DNA of 64,000 nucleotides, taken from NCBI RefSeq assembly GCF_000226115.1, contig NC_016458.1, forward strand, positions 7,288,001-7,352,000, read 5' to 3'. The notes under the pieces are model-generated. The model made no database searches and was not told the DNA's origin. It worked only from the letters and a program-made list of their open reading frames with translations. The translations under genes and the position numbers were made by a program. This DNA is from Thermothielavioides terrestris NRRL 8126. Lineage: Eukaryota; Ascomycota; Sordariomycetes; Sordariales; Chaetomiaceae. Shown piece by piece: positions 52,412 to 61,069 of the stretch (its first letter is position 1; each line of letters opens with the position of its first letter).

Positions 52412-52829
52412 CTACTTACCGCCCTTCTTCTTCTTAGGGGTAAGCATAGCGAGCACCGCCATAGCTACACTACGCGCTAGCGCATCTAGGTCAAAGCCCA
52501 AAGCAGCCTCCTCCTCATCCTTATCCTCATCCTTGTCCTCCTCCTCACTCTCCACCTTCTTAGCCTTCTTAGCCTTCTTAGGGGGCGCTACACGCTTGGA
52601 GGGGGTCTTCGGCGCGGCGGGGGTCTTGGGCGTGGCGGGGGTCCTGCTACAAAGTGTTAGACACACAGATATACACATCGCATTGGCCAGGCAATCTACG
52701 GTATACTCACTTCTTACTAGCGCCAACGCTAGACTTGGAGGGGGTGGCCAAGAGCAGGGCAGGCTTGTTCTTAGCCGCCTTAGCGGCGTAGGCCTTCTCA
52801 AGGGCGGCGAGGCGTATAACGGACGGCAT
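52412..52829 (-). CDS. antisense lysine-rich accessory protein of copia E
   Basis: Two exons in sense order: 52829-52711 and 52643-52412, giving 116 residues (or 117 with the alternative TAG acceptor at 52647; the acceptor is a TAGCAG pair). Donor GTGAGT and a CTAAC branch site are textbook. The protein starts MPSVIRLAALEKAYAAKAAK, has TPATPKTPAAPKTPSK repeats and KKAKKAKK, then an acidic run (residues 71-85), a helix GFDLDALARSVAMAVLAML and a KKKKGGK tail. The K/A/P-rich part resembles histone H1 tails, hinting at nucleic-acid or chromatin binding; function is unknown. It has no stop or frameshift, although pol next to it is ruined, and is more GC-rich than its surroundings. It lies opposite in direction to pol, inside the LTR boundaries. 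Confidence 0.6.
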
Positions 52830-53230
52830 AGCTACTATTGTTGTTATTGATATTATTGTTGTTGCTAATGCTACTACTATTGCTCGTAGTCTATAAAGGA
52901 AGAGTTTAAGAGAAGGTTTAAGGCGTACTCACTACGATTATATACTTCTAGGAGTATAGCTATCGACTGGCCTACGACACTGCAGTATTGTCTACATAGT
53001 GCGAATACAACAATGGGCGACAATAGTAGGCGTATATTCAAGACGTTGGGCAATAATAGCTACAATGGCGTATACCCAAATGATTGCAACGCTCAATTAT
53101 ATAATATAAACCTACAATCAAGGCGACGCAATTCGAAATACAAGTCAATAGCACGCCTAAATAAGGGATAGGAATAGACTATATAGCGCAATTGGGAAAT
53201 ACATATAATACGATCAATAGCGCTCGCATT

Positions 53231-53296
53231 AATGTCAACAATAGCGCCCCTAAATGTCAACAATAGCGCCCCTAAATGTCAACAATGGAACCCCTA
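53231..53296. repeat. 22-base tandem repeat, three copies
   Basis: Unit begins AATGTCAACAATAGCG and repeats at 53231, 53253 and 53275; the third copy has three changes. It is about 400 bases upstream of the antisense gene of copia E, and could belong to its promoter region. Confidence 0.85.
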
Positions 53297-53517
53297 AATC
53301 TAACTATATACAACGTACTACATAGTTCGCCAACGTAGGTAGCTAGACAATGCTTACACAATAGCGTAGCAACACTTGCACAATAGCTACGATTATATAC
53401 AATAGTAGGATCAATACTAGAGGCTACTGTTTAATACGCCTAGCAAAGCGAGCTCTAGAGTCAGTGCCTAGTATATATATTCTATAGATAGCCTCTTACG
53501 AGCCTATCTAGGGGGTA

Positions 53518-53699
53518 TATCGCGTACTAATATATACGTGACTCTACTTGCTAGGCTCCCTACGCTCAGGAGGTATATATCAGCTCTGCCTACACATATA
53601 TATAGACCTCGGTGCTCCTCCCACCCTGCATAAGAGGGGTACCTCCCTCAATACACATGTCTCTGCATCCTGTATAGCCCCACTTCGCTGCTCTCCTCA
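53518..53699 (+). repeat. 3' LTR of copia E
   Basis: 182 bases, TATCGCGTAC...CTCCTCA; the first TG is TA by RIP. Preceded by a purine tract TAGGGGG and followed by the TSD CGTGT. Confidence 0.88.
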
Positions 53700-53704
53700 C
53701 GTGT

Positions 53705-54590
53705 TTATACTTTGTTTTCCTCTATTCTATTGCTACTTTCCTCTACGACCCCTATTAGCTCCCCCCTAGGCTAGGGCAATATAGGTTATATTAATCCTAG
53801 TTATTAGTATATCTCTATCTATATCCTTCTCTATATCTGTATTAGGCCTAGGTCGCTTACCCTAGGACCGCTAGTGTCGTTCCTCTAGGCAAAGAGCCTC
53901 TAAGTCGGTAGTAATCTTATAGTACCTTGCAATAGCTATAATATAGTTATTCTATAGGACCCCCTATCCTACTACAATGTACTTCAACTTTAAAGAGAGG
54001 TATCGTTATAGTCTAATAAGTTGTACCTTGTTACTCTAATTAAGTCCTCTAGCCTTCGATAGCTTTGCCTTAAAGCGAATAATAAAAGAGGAAAATGGCT
54101 CGTTATCTCCTTAGCGGAGTATATCTAGCTCCGTTAAGGCTATAACCTATTTATAGGAGTCTATATAGACTATTGTAAAATACTTAAGAAACGCTCCTAG
54201 GTCGTAGTTGTAGCTAGGTCCTCCTAACTTATAGAAGGCTACGACCTTGGCCTAAACTCCCTAGCTAAGGTTCCCCTAAATAAATATCTACTAGTTGTAG
54301 AGACCTCTAATAAAGTCCTAGTCTACTACTAAGATGTATACTATTGTAGCCCTCTAGACAGTAAAGAGCTCCTTTTTATTATCGAAGGGTTGTCTTATAG
54401 AGAGGCGCTTCTACTACGTCTAGGGAGCTGCTAGAGCTATAGCGTTAGTTGTCGAAGCCTAGGCATTGGCTAGTGTAGGGGCGTTTATAGTCTAAGCTAT
54501 AGTAATCTAGGTTATATAAAGTTCCTTAATAGTTGCTGTTAAACTTACTATAGCAGTAGGCTATGTAAATAGAGTTGGAGAACTGCTATA
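53705..54590 (-). pseudogene. element G gag, N-terminal part
   Basis: Read leftward with TAG as Gln: gag-type segments FIQGNLSQGVQAKVVAFYKL, GGPSYNYDLGAFLKYFT and LTELDILRQGDNEPFSSFI, then RGTTLAVLG and QYRYREGYRQRYTNNQD. This capsid-like pattern fits chromovirus gag. The 3' part of gag is on the other side of the copia E insertion. Many TAG codons. Confidence 0.65.
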
Positions 54591-54593
54591 GTA

Positions 54594-55140
54594 GTGGTTG
54601 TAGTAAGGTGGTTACCCCGAGCCACCTACCCTGCACCTCTGGCGCAGTGGTGGTTGTCTCCCGAGGGACCTACCCTGCACTGTCTCCCAACTGACCTACC
54701 CTGCACCTCTCCCACGCGACCTACCCTGCACCTCCTACCTACTTTATACCTACTATGTTTGAACGGCTGCATCTAAACCAAACTTTTACCAAAATGGGAC
54801 TAGCTTATATATATCGATAGCTTAGTCAAAGGACTATATATCTATATATATACTATTTAGGGTTAGGGTTGGTAAGGCCTTCAAATTTGGGGTTAAAGTA
54901 GGTAGGGCTACAGAGGCAGTAGGACCGGTGATTGGTTAGAGCCAGTTCGCGAGCTCGCGAGCCGATTTTTAGGAAAACCTAGCTAAATGAGTTTTGCAGG
55001 TGTGGGAAATCCGCCCCACAGCCCGCTAGCTTGTGCAGAACACTGCACCTAGGCCGGTAGGTATATAATCGGGAGAGGAGATGCCCGCTCAGTAGTGGAA
55101 TATAAACAACTGTTCAACGCAATGCAAGCCTATATTAGTC
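54594..55140. other. GC-richer island in the leader of element G, origin unknown
   Basis: Between gag and the 5' LTR of G lies a patch that escaped most RIP. It holds an imperfect tandem repeat built on CCTACCCTGCAC (four or five copies, 54.62-54.74 kb), TTAGGGTTAGGG at 54857-54868, a 14-base palindrome TCGCGAGCTCGCGA at 54947-54960, and a promoter-like segment with TATATAA near 55.07 kb. It may be a nested solo LTR or small element, but I find no matching ends or TSD. Confidence 0.4.
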
Positions 55141-55459
55141 CTTTATCTAGCCTATGCCGCACTGCCACTATAGAAGGCTATAGGCCTATTAGGCCCTGTA
55201 AGCCCTTCTAAGTTCTCCTGCCTAGTTCTAAGCTATAGTGTCGCAAAGCTTCTAGAATAACCTAATCTCAACAGTTGCGTTCTAATATATAATCGTCTTT
55301 TACAAGAGTTGGAAGTATTTATAGACCTAATCTAGGTCTAGGACCTATAGGACGCCTAGGTTATTTATAGTAGCGTCTAGTCTACTTGGTACTAGCGTTG
55401 AAACGCTTAGCATACTACTCTCGTCTATACTTAGAAGTAATAGCTACTCTATTTATATA

Positions 55460-55471
55460 AAGGTAGTTGAA
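55460..55471 (-). promoter_or_regulatory. primer-binding site of element G (self-priming type)
   Basis: In element sense this is TTCAACTACCTT, one base inside the 5' LTR end. It is perfectly complementary to AAGGTAGTTGAA within the same LTR (plus-strand 55522-55533). Tf1 and related chromoviruses prime by folding the 5' end of their own RNA onto the PBS; this arrangement predicts the same here. Confidence 0.6.
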
Positions 55472-55472
55472 C

Positions 55473-55721
55473 TATAACGTACTAGCCTTATAGCGTCTAT
55501 AGATAAGCGTACGATATTCTATTCAACTACCTTAAGGAAGGAAAAAGGAGAAGTATAGGCTATAGTCCCTACGTACAGAGTTTTTCAAGGGCTCGCAAAG
55601 TGGGTTCGGACCAACGTTATTCTAGGCGCAAGGCGGGCCCGCCATAGGTCCGTCCCAGAGCTACCGCAGATCCTAAGCGCAGCCCTATATACCTAGCCTA
55701 GGTATAGCCTAGTCTATAACA
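55473..55721 (-). repeat. 5' LTR of element G
   Basis: 249 bases, less RIP-altered than the 3' copy. Element-sense ends TGTTATAG...ACGTTATA. Followed on the plus strand by the TSD TTACC. Contains the AAGGTAGTTGAA segment complementary to the adjacent PBS. Confidence 0.88.
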
Positions 55722-56459
55722 TTACCTAGCAGAACTGCCTACTATCTCTAATATAACTAGCTATTTAAGAGCAATTTTAGGGATTAACGAAGAGTTTTAA
55801 AAGAATCTTTAACTAGGTAGAGATAAAGGAAGATAAGACTGCCCTCGATTTTCTCGACAGTGATATAGGTAAAGCAGTTTTTATTTCGTTTTATAGAAGT
55901 CCTATATACTACTCTTTAATACTCTTTTTCACGTTATACGTTCTTATTCTTTATCTTCTTTGTCTAGATGGACGAAGATCAAATTGTTGTCCTACTTAAA
56001 AGGGAAGAGGAGGACCCTAGTTGGAAACCCCTTTTCTAACTAGAGGCTAAGGCGGGGATTCGAACGTAAAGTTAGACACACCTTAAAGACGTTTATACTT
56101 CAAAAGAATATTATAAATAAGGTTCAACTAGTCGATTTAGCACTATTAGATAGCTCTACGCTAGAGAGAGACCCGTTATAGCAAGAGAAGCAGCTTACAA
56201 AGGCTAAAGCAAAGATACCGTTTAAGAAGGAATAGAACGATCTTATAGTCCCCTGTTTCTTAGATCTTAAGCTAAGCTTAAGACTTACTAAGGAGCGCCT
56301 TTAAACAATACTCGCTACTATAGATAGGTTCTTTAATAAGCTAGAAAAGAAGATATTTACTAAGATCTTATAAAACTAGGAAGCTACATTTATATAAGAT
56401 TTCACTGAGTATAGGTACATCTATAAGGATATTGTCCTACCCTAATATATTAAGACTAT

Positions 56460-56741
56460 TGTTACACGAACAAAGTGGGTGCTACCCAACCTCGTCAGTT
56501 AAAGTAGCAGAGCACTTAGACCAAGTCAGAACTTTGGAGGAGTGCAAGATAGATGTTTTTACAAGAGCGTGAGATATAGGCAAGTGCCCACCTAAATATA
56601 GGAGTATAGTAGCCTGTGCGTAAGGTGGCCTATACACTGTTGCGGGGCCCAGTGCTGTTGTGGGGCCCAGTGGGCCCAGTGGACCTACACTTACGCAGTT
56701 GGCTATAGGTGGCCACAGGTGACCTACAACTACGTATAACA
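56460..56741 (-). repeat. 3' LTR of element B
   Basis: 282 bases, plus-strand TGTTACACGAAC...GTATAACA, preceded by the TSD ACTAT. Confidence 0.9.
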
Positions 56742-56947
56742 ATTGCCCCCCCTACAAACAAACAGAAAAGCTGTCCTCAGCTTGCAAATCCATTGTATCT
56801 TGCACCTCAACCATCTAACTATTCAATCCATTCAATCCACCTATTAGGTTCCTTGATTGGGGCGACTAGCCGGTTGGGTTCTTTAATCAGGGCGACTGGT
56901 CGAGGCGATTGATTAGAGCGATCGATCAATCGGAGGTTAGAGCAGTC

Positions 56948-57140
56948 GGAAGGATAGGAGCTAGGCCAGGGCGACGAGGTCTTTGGAAAAAGTAGTCGCG
57001 ATTGACGGTCAGAAGGATAGGAGCTGGGCCAGGGCAACGAGGTCTTGGAAAAAGTAGTCGCAATTAACGGTTAGAAGGATAGGAGCCAGGCTGGGGCGAC
57101 GAGGTCTTAGAAAGTGGTTACAATTGACATGGTCTTTAGG
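56948..57140. repeat. about 62-base tandem repeat inside element B
   Basis: Units starting near 56948, 57010 and 57073 each contain AAGGATAGGAGC and GCGACGAGGTCTT-type segments at spacings of 62 and 63 bases; a fourth, degraded unit follows. Element A has a shorter version of the same region. No coding potential. Confidence 0.8.
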
Positions 57141-57339
57141 AGCTAAGCCGGGGCGACGAGATGTTGAAGGTCGCGATTGACGTTGTTGCCCTGGATACCG
57201 ACCTCCAAGTTAGGTCATACTCTTTGGGCAGCTACCCTCAGGAGCTCGAGGGCTTCGCAATACTTGGAGACCACCCAAGTAAGCAAAACCACAAGTGCTT
57301 CCTAGTAGGGCACTCGGGGCACCTACGCCCGCATATAGT

Positions 57340-57454
57340 TGCCTAAGCCATATAACGCAGTACTGCTCGAGCACACTATCGATGAACACGAGCTCCTTTA
57401 AAAGGAGGCTTACCGCGGTTCGTCGTACAGGTTCGAGTCCAGTAGTAGGCACCA
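57340..57454 (+). other. extended primer-binding site / tRNA-like sequence of element B
   Basis: Starts TGCCTAAGCC, contains a hairpin CTCCTTTAAAAGGAG and ends GGTTCGAGTCC...AGTAGGCACCA, a full tRNA 3' part with encoded CCA. It lies two bases from the 5' LTR of B. It is the same 115-base module as in A, so it was carried along with the element. Confidence 0.5.
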
Positions 57455-57456
57455 CT

Positions 57457-57738
57457 TGTTATACGAACAAAGTGGGTGCTGCTTGACCTCGTTAGCCAAA
57501 GCAGCGGAGCACTTAGACCAAGTCGGAACTTTGGAGGAGTGCAAGATAGATGTTTTTACAAGAGCGTAAGATACGGGCAAGTGCCTACCTAAATATAAGA
57601 GTGTGGTGGCCTGTATGTAAGGTGGCCTATGCACTGTTGCGGGGCCCAGTGCTATTGTAGGGCCCAGTGGGCCCAGTGGACCCACACTTACGCAGTTGGC
57701 TACAGGTGGCCACAGGTGACCTACAACTGCGTGTAACA
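57457..57738 (-). repeat. 5' LTR of element B
   Basis: 282 bases, plus-strand TGTTATACGAAC...GTGTAACA, followed by the TSD ACTAT. Confidence 0.9.
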
Positions 57739-57984
57739 ACTATCCTATACAAGGCCTAGTAGAGCAAGTCTATTCTAATTCCAAAGCCGCTAATATAGAA
57801 GGTCATTGATCTACTTAGAGAGAGGTAGATATATAGGATTATTAAGTATAGCTATATAAATTACTATAATAACTAGTTCCTTGTTCTTAAGAAGGATAAT
57901 AGATTATAGCTTATCAATGATATTTAAAAGGCCAATGCTATAACGATTTATAACGCTTTTATCCCACCTACTATAAAGGAATTT

Positions 57985-58233
57985 TGTCACACGCAACTGT
58001 GACAAGGGCACCTATGACCGCACCGCGGTCAGGGGTGACGAGTGTTCCCTTAAAAGAGGGACCTCGCCCGCAACCCCTTCGTAGAGAACGAGACTATATT
58101 AATATACTTTTGTAATATATACTAGTGTTTAGGAGTACCGCCTTATCAGTTAATAAGGCTAAGAGGCATTAATCTCCTTTACTATTATACGTTTACTGTT
58201 AGATAGTTACCGAGAAACTATCGGTATATAACA
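57985..58233 (+). repeat. 5' LTR of element D
   Basis: 249 bases, TGTCACACGC...TATAACA. Contains a short hairpin CCCTTAAAAGAGGG. The partner LTR is right of the window, so the limits rest on TG..CA ends and on the primer site that follows two bases later. Confidence 0.75.
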
Positions 58234-58235
58234 AG

Positions 58236-58348
58236 TGGTGCCTACTAACGATTTGAACTTATCTACTTCTTATTAAGGGGAGCTAAGTTCAGCTCGGAAG
58301 ACATTATAAGTTATGCTTAGCAAGTTGTATAGAGTAGTACCTAAGGCA
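58236..58348 (-). other. extended primer-binding site / tRNA-like sequence of element D
   Basis: Plus strand begins TGGTGCCTACTAACG and ends CTAAGGCA. The complement reads TGCCTTAG... to GTTCAAATC...TAGGCACCA, again a tRNA-like module of 113 bases with T-loop and CCA, but with a T-arm different from that of A and B. Confidence 0.45.
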
Positions 58349-58439
58349 GATAATGCTCCTTTATAAAGGAGCAAGCTTCGAAGTATACGATTTATAACGA
58401 ACTAGTTTATAACCTAGACACTATTATTCTAGTACTAAG

Positions 58440-60250
58440 TACTTACAAAGGGTTAGAAACTAGATATATTTAAGCTTTATAAACGCTAATGTCTATAGAG
58501 ATATATAGTAGATACTTAAGTTTATTAAGGACTTTGAGGTTATCTACAACGTCTAGTAGGTAACTGCTATTAATCTCTAAGACCTCTAATACCTAGAAGC
58601 CACTATATTACTTAAAGAGGCACTAGAAGGAGATGCCTACGCCCAATGGTATACTAGAACACTATATATTATAGAGTACTCTCCCTCTTAGATACTTAAC
58701 AATTATATTCTTTACACCTACTTTGCAACTATTAAGTACAAAGTCTAAGTAGCTATTAGTAAAAACCTTATCCTAGACCCTAGGATCAAAGATATCGCTT
58801 TAAAGACTGAGGACTCGACCTAAGAAACGCTAGAGACCTTAGTACTAGAGAGTTAAGGACCGTTAGAGACCTTAAAGCCTTAGGGGACTAACAATTAGCA
58901 ACTAGGACTAGCTATACTATTAGAAATATTAGTAAGAACTAGATATAATTTGACTAAGAACTAGCTAGTAACTCTACTAAGCTTAACCTTCTAGAAGCAA
59001 CTAGAACTTTAAAATACGTCAACTATTCTTTAACAGAGATATAAAACCTATACTGTTAGTAGCTATAATCTTAGTAGACACTACTAAGTACTGCTAAGAG
59101 AATTGTAGAATCCGCTACTTTAGAACTAACAACCTAGAGAGGAAGACCTATTATCTTCAATAGCTTAGCTAATTAGTGCTTTTAACTAAGTTCCCTAGCT
59201 ACCGCTATAGACGCCTAGCTAACTATCCTAGTACCTATCTAAGCTTCCTAGACTAGATATAGTTATCTAGAACCCTAGAACAAAATATATAAATAGTTTA
59301 GTCGATTTCAATGTCTCTTTACTATTCTAAGAGATACTAAGCCTACTATGTAGACAAGTAGCTAGACCCTCTAGATAAGGAGCTAGACCCTCTAGACAAA
59401 TAGCCAAAGCCGTAGACATCTAAGCCACTTTTGCTATATAGGACTTTCTTACCTAGATAACTAGAATAATAGAGAACCTAAACATTATAATCGAAAGGGC
59501 GAATAGGGCTATAGGTATAGAAGACCGTTAGCTTGAAACCGAGGACGGAAGCACTATATCTTTATAGCTGTCTATACCTACGTTGAAATAAAAGATTTAA
59601 GACACTAGTCTCTTTTAGCTAGATATAGAGAATAAGGCTAAAGAACCCTAGGACCTATAGTATAATAAATAGCAGCTATATTATAGGGATATCAACCTTT
59701 AGGTTAAGTAGGTAGATTAGGTTGTTAGATACTATTTAGTAAAAGAAGAGACCCTATATATAGAGATATAGACCTTACTTTAAAGATTAGCGCTATAATA
59801 GTATAAATAGTAGCTCTTTGCTATAGAAAAGGTAGCATTGACTATATCTATAAAAGTATAGACTAAACGCTTAAAAAAGGAGTTTAGCATTAAAAGATAT
59901 AAAGTAGAGAAATGGCTAAACGAAAACTAGTATACTATAAAGGACAACTATAAAGATAAGCTAGTCTAGAAATTTACTATAGAATACTTTAAATATATAT
60001 ATATTTAGGGAGATACTACTAAGGAGCAACGTCTAATACGCCTATACAACTGCCTCTATCTAGAGCTTCGCTAGCTATACCCTAAACTAGACGTAACTAT
60101 AGAGATAGGTACGTTCCTTAGTATCCTCGATACTAAAGTATATATCGTTAGAGACAAGCTCTACTAGGATACTGCTAAGGGGTATATTATTGGCTATAGT
60201 CCTATTGCCAACAACGTAGATATAGAGTACAACGACGAAGGATAAAGAGA
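58440..60250 (+). pseudogene. element D gag, RIP-degraded
   Basis: Reads with many TAG codons as a polar, Gln-rich protein without clear catalytic motif. Short internal duplication LDPLDKELDPLDKQ near 59.38 kb. The assignment as gag rests on its position between primer site and protease. Confidence 0.45.
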
Positions 60251-61069
60251 CGACTAGGAGGATAGTAGAGCCTTCTAGATAAGAAGAGGTAGAAAAGGAT
60301 ACTACGATCCTTAGAGAAGAGATAGAGATAAACCTTAGCGACTTAGAAACAATTGATATAGAGATAGTAACTAAGTATAGCTATTTAGTGACTAAAACTT
60401 CTATAGTATACCTAGATATAAAAGAGGATACTAACCGTTTAACGATTATAGAAGAGGAGTTAGACTGTTCAATAGCTAGAGAAGAGGCGACAATAGCAAC
60501 TAGGAAAGACTACCTCGACCTCAATAACTTCAATGGATTTAGATATATATATATAAGAAGCATTTCGAAGATAGTACCTTCTTATATTATAATAAGATCA
60601 TAGTAATAGAAGACGATAAAGACACTAACCTTTATTGTAAAATACTAGAGAAGACTAGGTATATTCTTATCGACGAATATAACATTAAAGCTAAGGACAA
60701 GGAGTTAGAAGACGAGGAAGCTGATAGTTCTTACTACTTATATTATACCTTTTGTTAGCCTAGACTAAGTTAGAATAAACTACTATAATAGCTTCTAGAG
60801 ATTTAGTAATATATTGCTTATAGCAGAGTCTTCGCAATACATTGTAAGCTTTTCAAATATATAGCTGACAATAGCGACAAAGACAAATGTAGACCTATAT
60901 AACCTTAGACGAACCGCTAGTACAACCTTAGTAACAACGTAGATAAGCTTAATAATAAAGATATAAACTTTATATTGACTAAAGGACAGATTATAAAAGT
61001 ATAGCTATATATACCACTATTAAAAGCATTAGATAAGCAAGCTATATACCTTATAATCAATATTAGTAT

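Larger units (their letters stand above)
45470..53699 (+). mobile_element. element E: Ty1/copia retrotransposon with an extra antisense gene
   Basis: Two 182-base LTRs and a perfect TSD CGTGT (45465-45469 and 53700-53704) define it. Order: LTR, half-tRNA primer site, gag, protease/integrase, RT, RNase H, then about 1.2 kb of extra sequence with an antisense gene, a polypurine tract and the 3' LTR. That order (integrase before RT) is copia-type. It sits in the gag of chromovirus G and is itself cut by element A inside the RT/RNase H region; removal of A restores PLGTHIDVAKYI. The pol frame is full of TAG and dead. Confidence 0.9.
39110..55721 (-). mobile_element. element G: Ty3/gypsy chromovirus, minus strand, interrupted by copia E
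   Basis: Bounded by two 249-base direct LTR copies and a perfect TSD TTACC (39105-39109 and 55722-55726). Reading leftward: 5' LTR, leader, gag (54.6-53.7 kb), then after the 8.2-kb copia insertion the end of gag, protease, RT, RNase H, integrase and a C-terminal chromodomain (to 41.59 kb), a 2.2-kb region without recognised genes, a polypurine tract and the 3' LTR. Without E it would be about 8.4 kb. Frames carry many TAG, and the RT active site is YLNN instead of YLDD, so it is inactive. The chromodomain places it among chromoviruses, which target heterochromatin. Confidence 0.85.
56460..57738 (-). mobile_element. element B: small non-coding LTR element (TRIM-like), minus strand
   Basis: 1279 bases: two 282-base LTRs related to those of A, TSD ACTAT (56455-56459 and 57739-57743), and a 715-base internal part without coding capacity. 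Internal sequence matches A (same primer site and same shared spacer text) but has an expanded tandem repeat. The polypurine tract (plus-strand AATTGCCCCCCCTAC) adjoins the left LTR, so it is on the minus strand. Confidence 0.9.
55727..57984 (+). pseudogene. element F, right part: reverse-transcriptase region, interrupted by B
   Basis: Resumes element F after G. With TAG as Gln/Trp it reads a linker, then MDEDQIVVLLKREEEDPSW, a region LVDLALLDSSTLERDPLQ, and RT N-terminal sequence ILIPKPLIQKVIDLLREG, LVLKKDNRLQLINDIQKANA and YNAFIPPTIKEF, matching gypsy RT (for example VKKKDGKYRLINDAQKLN in relatives). Element B sits inside just before ILIPKP, and element D cuts it at the right. The catalytic YxDD region would be beyond D. 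Confidence 0.7.

Noticed and set aside
53221..53300. CRISPR-like array
   Set aside because: Direct tandem repeats without spacers, in a fungal retroelement.
53548..53769. Frame across the 3' LTR of copia E
   Set aside because: Starts in the LTR and crosses the TSD into element G.
54857..54868. TTAGGGTTAGGG as an interstitial telomere
   Set aside because: Only two units inside a retrotransposon leader; easily chance.
57161..57486. Open frames in the internal part of element B
   Set aside because: They run across the tRNA-like primer module and tandem repeats; no conserved product between A and B.
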